Origin: Gnetum montanum
Taxonomy: Eukaryota; Streptophyta; Gnetopsida; Gnetales; Gnetaceae
DNA: 58,376 nucleotides
Direction of reading: 5' to 3'
Assembly (NCBI GenBank): GCA_015680685.1
Contig: MNCI01020989.1
Coordinates: 50,499 to 108,874, forward strand
The notes beneath the pieces were generated by a model. That model did not search any database. It was not told the DNA's origin and worked only from the letters and a program-made list of their open reading frames with translations. This document shows positions 34,176 through 45,155 of this stretch, piece by piece. The position numbers and the translations under genes were made by a program. Every line of letters starts with the position of its first letter. Position 1 is the first letter of the stretch.

Positions 34176-35940
34176 CAGTGCAACTATTGCTTCAACGGAT
34201 GGACAACCATGTTCTATTTTTTAGATCTCCTCCTTCCAACTTAGTCTTCGGGGAGATGGCCATTTTTTCTAACCATCAAATTGGCTTCTTGGGTTTTCTA
34301 CTTTTTTTTTCATGTTTTTTATTTTTACAAATTATTTATGTTACAAATTCTTGATTTTTCAATTTTTCTAATTTTATACCATCTTCAGTAGTTTTGAAAT
34401 TTCTTGACTATTTTACATTTTCTTATATATTTTTCTTTGTTTAGTTTGATTTAAGTGTGATATTTCCTCATTTTTGCTAATACAAAGTGCTTTATTGTCA
34501 CAGGACATAGTGTCACTGTTATTGTCTACTAATGATGGTTTGTGCTTAATGTTGTGATTGTCGATGTCTATTTTCTATTTTTAAATTCTATTGTCTAATG
34601 ACTTTGACATGGTTTATTTCTAATGGAATAGGCAATGAGTCCACATCATCCACCCATCCAATGAACTCTATGGTTTTCCTTGTTCTGGGAATTTGAGGTT
34701 CCTTTCATTAAAGAAACTTTTAATNNNNNNNNNNNNNNNNNNNNNNNNNNNNNNNNNNNNNNNNNNNNNNNNNNNNNNNNNNNNNNNNNNNNNNNNNNNN
34801 NNNNNNNNNNNNNNNNNNNNNNNNNNNNNNNNNNNNNNNNNNNNNNNNNNNNNNNNNNNNNNNNNNNNNNNNNNNNNNNNNNNNNNNNNNNNNNNNNNNN
34901 NNNNNNNNNNNNNNNNGTTTTTCACATACTTCTTACCGTTCCACACCAACCACTAATAGGAAGTCAAATAACTTCGTTGCATGGTGTGGTTTCCATTAAA
35001 AAAAAATAATGGGAATTCAAAGTACATCCCTTCTACATAAATAAATCCTTGCATGATGTGGTTCCCATTTAAAAACACAAATAAAAACAATAAAAAACTA
35101 TGGGAATTCAAAGCACACCCCCTGGACAAATAAGTTAGGATACAAGCTTTGGTTATGGGACTCGAACAACATGCACCTATGCTTGAAAGTATCCTCTAAC
35201 TAAGGTCCTCTCTCTCTCTCTCTTTCACTTCCTACTTCTCTTTTCTTTTCTTCTCTTTGTGGAATGGTGGTTGTTTTGTGGAAGCATTCTTGTGTCTCAA
35301 GTGGGTGGATCGGTCTTGGAGTGGTGATGCAAAGTCACTGAAAGTGGAAGGTTTTGGTATGGACCGAGGATGGAACTTCTAGGGTCATTTTAAATACAAA
35401 TTACACAAGGGACTTCTCATGACCTCAATTTGGAACTCCATTCCACCTTCTCTATCATTCATCCATGCTACCATAATTCACCTCACTACCAGGTTCTATG
35501 TTATGCTCTATGTCTTGGTTTGATGTGTTGGGATTCTTGAGTAGAGTCTTTCAGGTTGGTCCTTAACTTGTTATGCCATTAAATTGATTATGGGGCCCAT
35601 GGACTCCTTAGTTGAGGTAATGCAAAGGTAAAAAGGGTAAGAGCCTACTATGGGAAGTATCCACTTACATAGCTTTTGGCTTGATTGGTTAAGGTTCCTT
35701 ACCTTTGACATTACTACAATCTTATCTTTTGTGTATTCCATTGAGTATATTGCTCAGTGCTCCTTAATCTTTCATTTCATTCATCCAATAAATAATTTTT
35801 TCTTCACTTTTCTAAATTTATGATCTTCAACACCATCTTCTCATGTTTTCATATTGTTCTTAGTCCTTTAAGCTTTCATTTGATCCCAATTTCATCCAAA
35901 AATTCCTTGTACATTCAAAGTTTGACCAAAGTCAACAAAA
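34176..35940 (+). other. Non-coding block downstream of pol in element C
   Basis: It is homologous to 48901-50560 of element D (shared GGCAATGAGTCCA, ATAAAT..TTTGCATG.TGTGG and ACACAAGGG segments). It contains a CT microsatellite (35208-35225) and the 192-N gap (34725-34916). No coding sequence. Confidence 0.75.
34725..34916. other. Assembly gap (192 N)
   Basis: Run of N within the non-coding block of element C. Confidence 1.
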
Positions 35941-35962
35941 TTTCATAATGGTCGTTGACTAT

Positions 35963-36506
35963 GTTGATGAGGCCTCATCAACTAGGCCTCATCAATGTAG
36001 TGTGTATAGACTATATATACCACCTAGCACTTAGAAATTTTTTGCAAATTGCTCATAACACATGGGAAATTTTTGTAATTTCTCAAAGCCCAAAACCTTC
36101 TAGAGCTCATAACTTCCCCACTATTTATTCAAATCACTCCATTTTTCAATCTTGCACTTACTAGAGGTAAGATCTTTATCATGGGGGCCACAAACCTTAA
36201 GGTTTTCGATAAAAAATCGATGAAAAATTTTGGAAATTTTTCTAACTTCCCCAAAGGGTTGATAACCTTAACAACATATAAATAACAATTTTTTCAATAG
36301 TTAACCCTTCCACTAGGATGATTTATTAATGATAATACATAAATAAATGATAAATGGATTAATTAAATCAGCCATAATCACAACTTAGGCATGTGTAACT
36401 ATCCTTAAGAGAAAAGGTATCCTAATTATTTTAAAAGTTACACAATGATTGCTAATCCATGGTCTTATTGTGATTATAGATAGTACTAATTAAAAAACAT
36501 CCATAG
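35963..36506 (+). promoter_or_regulatory. Candidate internal promoter and leader intron before third frame of element C
   Basis: GTTGATGAGGCCTCATCAAC (35963-35982) is a perfect 20-bp palindrome using the same GATGAGGCC motif as the LTR U3. A second GGCCTCATCAA follows at 35985-35995, and TATATATA lies at 36012-36019. Downstream, AGAG|GTAAGAT (GT at 36167) looks like a splice donor; TACTAAT (36484-36490) resembles a branch site and CATAG (36502-36506) an acceptor, leading into the third frame. The parts are seen; their function is inferred. Confidence 0.45.
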
Positions 36507-39189
36507 GAAAGAGAACCCTCACAACCATAGAAGAAGTAACCCAGAGTTGGAATGGGCTAGCAAGAATAAGGCTAGGAACTACCAAAGGTAATCCATGCAA
36601 TGGGAGCTCTTTGTGAGAAGCCTGAAGTGGAATCTATTTGATAGATTCCAAAAGAAGAAGTGTCAATGGAATAATCCCAATGAGAAGTTTCTAGACCCAT
36701 GCCAAGGCTTGAGGTTACTTTGAATCAAGCCTATCTAGATATCATCAAGTTCGAAGAGACCCAAAGATCAGTTCTTTAAGAGATCAACTTTGGGCCATTT
36801 TTGGAGAAAGCTCAAGAGGATGTCAAGACACAATTGCAAGCCTCTCCCATGTGGCTAGTCATCACATCTAGTGGGGAGTGGTACATGGGAGAGACATATC
36901 TCTTTTGGAGTAGCCAAAGGCTAGCATCCATTGTCAAGATCAATGATATTCAAGTATCCTATTCGGTAGAAGCTATTGCATAGGCACTTGGGTTTCCTGA
37001 TATAGGAACACAGTTGGTAGAACTATCCACAAAAGGTAATCTTGAGGCCAAGAGGGAGTGTATGCAACGATGATATAGGGTTTACTATAAAGAGTATGAT
37101 GCACTCACACCAACAAAGTGAATTTATTTCAAGATTGTGGCCTATCACCTTAATCCAATGGTGAGGTGAAGCAAGGTAGCTACCTTCTCCACCTAAGCAT
37201 GTACCACTTTGAGTAGGAAATTTCTAGTTAACCTTCCACAATTGATCTACTTAGAGATCAAGAAGTAATTTAAGGAGAATCAACATGGAAGGAAGACCTT
37301 GTCCTTTCAATGCCTCATCAAAAAACTTTGCAAGAGGGTAGGCATCGCTTGCTACTCAAATAATACCCTTAGGCATGATCCCTTAGCCTTATGGTCAAAA
37401 ATCATGAAAGATAAAATGCCAGCTACAACGTAAGAAGAGAAGAAGCTACCACCACCACCCACTCAAGAAATAACCCCAAAGGCCCATGTAGTCCTTGAGC
37501 ATCTACATCAAATTTGAGAATAGCTCTTGAGTGAACAAGAGCAACAAGTAGGAATGAGTGAGGTAGATCCATCTCTGTACCAGCCAACAATGAGTCACCT
37601 TAATGAGATGGCCCGAACAGTTAGCCAAATGGGGAGGGGTGGTATAATCTTCTCTATCCAATAAATTCAGCTACTTGTGAGGTTGGATCCTAATGCTCAA
37701 GAGGTCGCAATGTCATTATTGCAACACTATTTATTCCAATAAATCTCTGGAAATGTCACCACTTTCTCAGTGTAGTTGGAGGAAGGTGAAGAGGCACCTG
37801 TCTTAGTGATGTAGCACCATGGGTAGGAGACAGTGGCTAAAGTGGTGGTTGACCATGTAGTAGAACCATTGAATGCACCTATGAAATCTATACTAGATGT
37901 ATCTGTGCTTTGAGATGTGTAGATGTCCGTAGGTACCATCAATAAAAAGTTAGATGCATCCCAACATGAAAAGTTGCTGGAACGACTAGTGGGAACCAGG
38001 CAACCGACTTTGAACATTTTTATCTTTTGTAGAACATCACTGTGACCCAGTTGAAATTTATAAATGCAAGGGGTAGATGCATTATTTTTGAGGGGAAACT
38101 AGAAACAACTCAAGAGAAAAATTAACATTTGGCTGCATAGGTTGCTGAACTTTATGTTAGACTTGTAGATCAAGAAATCCTTAGCCTAGCAATGACAAGA
38201 GATGAAACTATCAAATAGCTTCAAGGAAAATTTTTGAAGGCTAAGGAGGAGGTAGTGATGGACATTTTAAACTGTTCATAGCAGAAGCTAAAATGTACTC
38301 AATCCAAAAGGAATTGAACCAGATGCACCAGGAGAATGAAGCATTGACCACACAGAATCATCACCTGCGAAATGGTGATGCTCAGAAAGATCAAATGTAA
38401 GAATTCATTCATCAATAGCAGGAGCAACTTGCCATGGTAAAAATTGAACTAAAAATATTGGCCATGAAAAACCATAGTCTATTAATGGAAGAAGTGTGTG
38501 CCTTGCACTAGAAATCAACCATTGAGATTGTCGCCTCGAAGTATGAAGCCCTTAAATTTGAGAAAGTGAAAAATCACTATAGGGACCAAGTTGGCCAGCA
38601 CAAGGAAGTGAATGAAAAATAAATTTATATGGAAAAGGAAAAACTAAATGAATCCCTCCAACAACTCCAACAAGGAAGAGAGATGTGGCAACCCATTATT
38701 GATGGGATCAATGCCAATAACAAAGCAGAGATTAGCTTAAAGGAGTTGTAAATCGACGAGATGACAAAGTACATGGAGTTGGCCAATCTTCAATATGAAA
38801 ACTTGGTAATGCTAATAGCTAGATGGCTATGGTTAGAATTATAACAACAAGTGGCTATCTTGTATCTATTATATGAGGCAAAGTTCAAGCATCATAAAGA
38901 CACCAAGAAGAAGCTTGAGACCACAAACATTGAACTCAAAGTTCTGATAGGGCGATTCAGAGATCAATGATTTATCACTTAGAACCTAGTCAAATTGATG
39001 AATGACTACCATGTGCTGAAGAACACATTTAGCACATTCGACATTGAATGCAAACAGTTCATTGCTTGGCTCGTCAATGCAAAGGAGTTATTTCTAGTAA
39101 TCCCATGTCCTTGGGATGTGCTTGTTCTAACCCACATTGGGGAAGCTGCATGGATGATGCATGATCCTTGGAATAAGGAGAAAAACTGA
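36507..39189 (+). pseudogene. Third reading frame (ORF3) of element C, coiled-coil protein, unrecognised
   Basis: A decayed protein-coding region in the env position. An early part reads NPELEWASKNKARNYQ, then WELFVRSLKWNLFDRFQKKK. From 36720 one frame runs for over 1.2 kb with only single-base stops, giving INFGPFLEKAQEDVKTQLQA, WLVITSSGEWYMGETYLF, IQVSYSVEAIA and ALGFPDIGTQLVEL. A Pro-rich linker (37440-37510) separates this from a Glu/Lys/Gln-rich second half (about 38140-39000) with coiled-coil character. The last open part ends at TGA 39187. At least two frameshifts occur. No signal peptide or membrane segment is evident, so it is not an obvious envelope. It loosely recalls plant Athila ORF-1/transposon-associated proteins. 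Element D lacks it. Confidence 0.6.
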
Positions 39190-39577
39190 AAGCACTACTA
39201 GATGCTTTTTTCCTCCTACATGAAGTTGTAGTAGTAGCAGGACAATCGTAAGCACCTCAACCGCCTATGCATGAAGCTAGTGAAGGTCCGTTGGAGCCTC
39301 CGGAACCACCACCACCTGGGACTATCTGATCTTCTTCCTCAAGCTTCACACCATCAAGGAACGTGCTATTCAAGTTTTGAAGAGTTGAGTCATGGTGTTT
39401 AATTTTGTGTCCTAAACATCTTCATTCTTTTTAATGTGTGGATCCGTACACCTAGGCACTCCATTTTTTGTCAAGTTAGTCAATTTTTTTTATTCAAAGT
39501 AAGTCAATCAATAATCCCATACCTTCCCAATTTTGTCAGAGAATTCAAGGATGAGTTTTCAGTTAGTTGTGGGGTTA

Positions 39578-40510
39578 TGATGAGTTGTGTTAAGTTGGTT
39601 GCATAGATGAGGCCTTGTCGATGTAGCCTCATTGACTAGGCCTCGTCAATGAGGCCTAGTCAACAAATCTTACCATGCGTCGACGAGGCCCCATCGACAA
39701 AGTGTTGAAAATTAGATATAAATACATGCATGTAGCCACATTTATGGCAAGTAAAGATTGTAGTTGCAGTTGAGCTCTTGAATTGTTTCCATTTGAAAGT
39801 TAGAATTTTTTTCCTTGAGTGCCCACAACAAGAGTCATTGAGTGTACAGATCTTTATTCAAGCATAGTTGTACCTGAGCACGACAGTGTGTGTGCTAATA
39901 AAGATGAGCTTTCTAATAAACCTTGCAACACTTTGGATAGATTAGATATTTTATTTATGCACTTAATGTTCTCAATTATTTATTAAATGTTTTCTATTAT
40001 TTATTAAATATTAATAAGTTATTACATTAATGAAGTAATTATGCTAGATAGATTACACACATAAGTACAACCGCTTTGAGTGTAACACGTATTCACTTGG
40101 TAATTCTAGCACTATGATTGCTTCGTATGCCCAATATCATAACACTTGGACGCCCAACAGTGGATACATAGGATGTGTATAGAAAGTGGGATCAGATGCT
40201 TACATTAGGATTAGTTAAATGCTAGTTAATTACTTAATTTGAGATTATTTAATCAAATTCCTTTTATCTACATTTTGAGAACCAAACTATAAAACACAAA
40301 ATGATAAAAATTGGATGCCTTAGTTACACTTAACCATACCAATGAATGTCACAAGTGTAATTGGGAAGAAAATGATTGACCTTAAGGCTAGATTCACTTC
40401 CTAAAAGACTAGTGCACCAGAAATGATAAGGTCCATGGAATTCGATCGGATCTTGCATGAACACTTTGTGATTCATATGGTTGGACGTAGGGGTACCTTG
40501 CCACTCATCA
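39578..40510 (+). repeat. 3' LTR of element C
   Basis: Starts TGATGAGTTGTG after TTGTGGGGTTA (polypurine-like), ends CCACTCATCA. U3 has GATGAGGCC, GACTAGGCCTCGTCAATGA and CATCGACA motifs and AGATATAAATACATG as TATA region. 933 bp, compared with 915 bp for the 5' copy. Confidence 0.92.
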
Positions 40511-40515
40511 AAGAT

Positions 40516-41036
40516 GATATTAATTACTTTACAAACACACTTTATTGGCACTTGCTAACTAACTATAAAGCATAGAATAAAACTATAATCATTTGGCTAA
40601 GACTAGAATCTAAAACTAACCTTTTCAATTCCATGTTGGGTGTTTATAGAGGATGAGTCATGTGTTATATACGTAAGTGTGTTGACAAAGCCAATGATGT
40701 ATAGACATCATCATTATAGTCAATCATCCTAGCCTTGTTCTAACAAAATAGGATTAGCTACATGAGTTTTCTTTAGTTATTTATATTTAAAAAGAGATAG
40801 ATCATTATTTATTTTTAAAACATCAATGCATTTTTTTGAATTTTTAAAATTGTCCTAGAAATTTTTTTGTAACTTTGAATTGTGATAAATAACACAAATC
40901 ATGACTTGTGTTACAAGCTATAATAATGGTCACAACACATTTTGACTTGGGAACTATGATGTTCTATATTGCTAAAAAGCTTCAAAGTGTATTGCCTTCT
41001 TGCATACATAATTTGTTGATTAAATTTTCTAGGTAT
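40516..41036. other. Short host spacer between elements C and D
   Basis: AT-rich. Its right part (about 40900-41041) resembles the 147-bp tandem repeat found after element D, which is the pre-insertion target. No gene was seen. Confidence 0.6.
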
Positions 41037-41041
41037 GAGTT

Positions 41042-41628
41042 TGATGAACTGCGATATCGCGTATGTGATATCGTGCACGTGATATCGTGTCCACCATGAG
41101 ATATCGCATACACGATATCACGTCCGGCCTCATCTTCTATAAATAAGAGGTGGCACCCTTGGTTCCAAGACAATTAGATTTAGACCCTTAGCTAGACTCT
41201 TGCAGTTTTTTCATTCCAAAGTTAGAATTATTTCTGTGTGTCTGCAGTAGGAGTCATATAGTGAATGGATCTTTATTTGAGCAATTTGTACCTAAGCAAA
41301 ATTTTTTGTATGGAAATAAAGACGAACTTTATGATAAACCTTGTAGCATACAGATAAAGATAATTAGTAAATAATGATTGTTTAATGCTTTTCTAGCTAA
41401 TTAATATCTCTCTCAACCTTCAACCCCCTTAGTTAAATACACACAGTATGACCACTTTGAGCATGCATGTAGTGCTTAGTAACCCAGTAACGATTAGCAT
41501 TTGGTAATCTCGGTAGAATTGCACTAGTTCAGGATGTGTACAACAAGTGGGAACGAATACTGGTGTTAGGAACATTTAGAACTTATTTAATGAATAGTTA
41601 ATGTAAGTTATCCAGTTAGTTCTCTCTC
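41042..41628 (+). repeat. First LTR of element D, 3' part deleted
   Basis: Starts TGATGAACTGCG, with five GATATC motifs (41054-41120), a TATA box (TATAAATAAGAGG, about 41140), AATAAAG near 41316. It parallels 41822-42400 of the second LTR and breaks off in TCTCTCTC at 41621-41630. Confidence 0.88.
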
Positions 41629-41821
41629 TTCACTCTTAGCTACCAAATAAGGCTGGATGTCAATTGTGTATAGTGTTCACTATTGTGGTCATGAACACTA
41701 ATGTTGATCTGTTCACATGTCATCTCATTCACCATTAGTTTTCATTCAAGTGAATAATCCCATATCTTCTCAATATTTTGTAAGGAACTCGAGGATGAGT
41801 TTTCATTCAGTCATGGGGATA
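41629..41821 (+). other. Fragment of element 3'-untranslated region with polypurine tract
   Basis: From CTTAGCTACCAAATAAGGCTGG to CAGTCATGGGGATA, this matches 50608-50808, the sequence before the third LTR. It is the 3' end of a former first internal region. Confidence 0.88.
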
Positions 41822-42643
41822 TGATGAACTACGATATCATGTATGCAATATCGCATATGCGATATCGTGCACACGATATCACATCCACCACACGATATCG
41901 CATATGCGATATCGCATCATGCCTTATCTTTTATAAATAAGAGGTAGCACCCTTGGTTCCAAGACCCTTAGCTAGACTCTTGCAGGTTTGTCATTCTAGA
42001 GTTAGAATTATTTCTGTGTGCCCATAGTAGGAGTCATAGAGTGAATGGATCTTTATTCAAGCAATTTGTACTTGAGCAAAATTTTGTGTATGAGAATAAA
42101 TATGAACTTTATGATAAACCTTGCAACATACAGATTAAGCTAATTAGTAATTAATGATTTTTTAATGCTTTTCTAGCTAATTAATATCTCTCTCAACCTT
42201 CAACCCCCTTAGTTAAATACACTTAGTATGACCGCTTCAAGCATGCGTGTAGCACTTGGTAACTTAGTAATGATTAGTGTTTGGTAATCCCAGTAGCATT
42301 GCACTGGTTCAGGATGTGTACAGCAAGTGGGAATGGATACTGGCATTAGGAACATTTAGAACTTAGTTAATGAATAGTTAATGTAAGTTAGCCACTTAGT
42401 TCTCTCTCCCTCTCCTTTATTAGTAGAAGACATAAAAAATACAAAAGATATAAAAATCATATACGTCAAGCTTACTTAACCATACAACTGTGACAATACA
42501 ACTAAGTTTGGGAAGACAACAATTGATTAACCCATGGTGTTCCATTAAGGCGCATAGGCACTTGGTCCTTGGAGTTTGACTAGATCGTGCTTAAAATGCT
42601 TGTATTCGTATGGTTGAGTGTACGAGTACCTTGCCACTCATCA
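41822..42643 (+). repeat. Second (functional 5') LTR of element D
   Basis: Starts TGATGAACTACG, ends CCACTCATCA (822 bp). GATATC array at 41833-41905, TATA box near 41933. The primer site follows directly. Confidence 0.9.
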
Positions 42644-42664
42644 TTGGTGTCGTTGCCAGGGACT
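42644..42664 (+). other. Primer binding site of element D (tRNA-Asp-like)
   Basis: TTGGTGTCGTTGCCAGGGACT is close to the reverse complement of the plant tRNA-Asp 3' end. Confidence 0.85.
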
Positions 42665-42787
42665 TAGTTGTTTGTGCGCTACGTAGAACATAGGAAATCA
42701 TTCATATCATTGGAACGTTAAAACGAACCCTTATGGTTAATCAAAGAAAGACAAGACAATAGTACATTGCACATCGAACAAGACAAG

Positions 42788-45150
42788 ATGCCTTCTTCTT
42801 TGCATAAGAGCACTTCACCACCTAGGACTAACACAAGAGGCAGTCGGTGGCATAATACACATAATTAGGATCTACCAGTTCCTCAACAATTTCGTGTGGT
42901 ATATACTCATCCTGATGAGCATGTACCTAATTTCACCTTTATTCTCCACCAAGATGAACAACTACGTTGGAGAGACCTGGAGGGTAACATAGTGTTGCCT
43001 CTAGACTGATTAGTTCCCAACATGCTCCTTTGTGCTCTCACACAAATAGGCATGCTACTTTTACATACAAAATATGTTGCATGCGATCATGACTCAAGAG
43101 ACTATCATCCCATAGAAGCGCAATGTCAAAGGGACTTGCAATAGGAGAGATACCATACATCTTTGAAGGGTAAATGACCTCATGATGCTCGCATGTTTTG
43201 AGAGAAATTGAAGATGGTGAACCTGCCTCAACAGGTTCCCCATGAAATGATGTTCCTCCTCCTAACATTGGTCAGGAGGTGGTGTATCAGAACCTCCACT
43301 CCACTAATCACAACCCTAGTTTTGATACCCACAAACATGAAGTGTTCAATGTAGGAACATGAACACATGATAAGGGCATACATTCTAATCGTGATCATGA
43401 TCAAGGCCAAGACCACCAAAGAGAAGGTAGAAAATACCATCATGGAGATGATTCTCCTTTGTCTTCACCTTCATCATCATCTTCACCCTCTCCTTCAATG
43501 TCTAGACATAGTCATAGGGAAACCAATCGTGAGGATAAGGGAAAATGAAGTGGAAGTCATTGATAAGATAGTTGAGAATGAGAACGAGGGCACTCTAAAG
43601 AATCAAAGCATAGAAGAAGGGAGAGTAGGGAACCATGTAGACACCATAGACACTATGAATGAGACAATCATGAAGAACCCATACTTGTAACTAGAAGCAT
43701 GTTAGATATAACGGAGGTTGTAAGAGTTCCAACAAGGCACCAAAGGATAGTAGGATCAAGAGGTTATACATGAACAACATCCCACGATTTGAAGGAGGAT
43801 ACAACGCTGATCCTCAAAATCATTTACAAGCATTCCACGATGCATGTGCCTTGCAAAACATAGAAAACAAATGGCAAAAACTAAAGTTGTTCCCAAGGAC
43901 ACTAGTGAAAGAAGCTGAAAGTTGGTATTAGTCCTTCAAACTGGAATCCATTTAGAGGTGGAATACAATGTTAGAACTGTTCAATAATAAGTACCAAACG
44001 TATTCCCGAGTGTCTAACTTGTGGAAGAAAATCTATGGATGGAAGCAAGGAAATCATGAACCCTTGGATGCTGCCATGGGCCACTATTACGCACTGTTAC
44101 ATCATTTCCCTAGCCATGGTTATTTGCAGTAGGATCAACTACGCCATCTTGTGGAAGGACTTAGGCATGAAAAACGAAGAACCCTTGGGACGTATGCCCA
44201 AGGAAGGTTATCGGAGCTTAGGTCTCATCAAATTCATAGACTACTAGAGCAAGTTGCCAAAGAAGAAGGTGAGCCACGAAAGAGAGAAAGTGCAGAAGAA
44301 TACAACCGAGATCCTTTCCTCTTAAAAAGGGGAGTGAGATTTTGTGAGGAGGAAGAGGAGTCACCACTCAGAGAGATGGTGAATAGGAAAACTTTCCCTC
44401 TCCAAAAGTTAACATCAGAAGTATCAACAAAGGTAGACCAAATGTATAACTCCTTGGATGGTAGGTTTGAAACTATTCTTAAAATTGTAGAGGAGTCTAG
44501 GGAGTGAGGTAGTGACCATAACAAAAAGAAAAAGAGAGAAGTGGAAAATGCACGTAACAAGGATAAGGGAAAAATGGCCATCACAGAAGAGGTTGTGGAT
44601 GCAGACACGGACAATGATAGTGGATGCGAGATATGCCAATATGACCATCCTAAGGGATGTTGCCCAGTGATCTCACATCTACAAGAGTCTGGGGTGTATG
44701 CACTCAAGGTAACCCAAGGTTACTTTATTCTCAAGGTAACCCAAGGTAGTTCCACCAACCTTCAACATATTATCCAAGTGGAAATCCAACCTGTTGAGAA
44801 ACATCAATAGTGGCAATACCCACAGTCATGGGGGATGCCACCACCAAGGCAACAATACCCATGCTAGCAACCTGACCCATATGACTACTATGTGCAGTAT
44901 CCGATCTCTCCACTTGACTCTGTTAGTCATGTTACACCACAACATCACTACCAAGCCCGTGAGTATTATAGAACTCCTTCTCCTAAGGGAGATAACCCAC
45001 AAATATACCATCCTTCAAATCCATCCACAGCTCTCACACCAATAGCTATATTACCACCCACTCTAGCAATGCAAGGGGAACTCCCTACTCAACTGCAATA
45101 ATGTAATGCCACAAGGGCTATAAATCCTCAACCCACTATTGGTTCTAAAA
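42788..45150 (+). pseudogene. gag of element D
   Basis: Start ATG 42788 (MPSSLHKST). N-terminal VVYTHPDEHVPNFTFILHQDEQLRWRD matches C in order. A Ser/Pro-rich linker at 43440-43510 is followed by NIPRFEGGYNADPQNHLQAF at about 43770. The open stretch 44151-44507 is the helical C-terminal part, and YDHPKGCCPVISHLQESGVY lies at about 44640-44700. A Gln/Pro-rich tail extends to 45100. Several stops and shifts; inactive. Confidence 0.83.
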
Positions 45151-45155
45151 ACCAT

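Larger units (their letters stand above)
27037..40515 (+). mobile_element. Element C: complete Athila-like gypsy retrotransposon with a third reading frame
   Basis: The LTRs at 27042-27956 and 39578-40510 are flanked by the perfect target duplication AAGAT (27037-27041 and 40511-40515), so both ends are certain; the element itself is 13,469 bp. Order: LTR, tRNA-Asp-like primer site, gag, protease-RT-RNase H-integrase, a non-coding block, a palindrome with TATA box, a decayed third frame of about 2.7 kb, then the 3' LTR. The extra frame sits where Athila elements carry their env-like frame. Coding regions are full of stops, mostly explained by C-to-T or G-to-A changes. A 192-base gap lies at 34725-34916. 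Confidence 0.92.

Noticed and set aside
34668-35009. Frames spanning 34725-34916
   Set aside because: Assembly gap artefacts.
36507-39189. Retroviral-type envelope gene
   Set aside because: No signal peptide, furin-like site or transmembrane segments could be seen; coiled-coil and linker composition instead.
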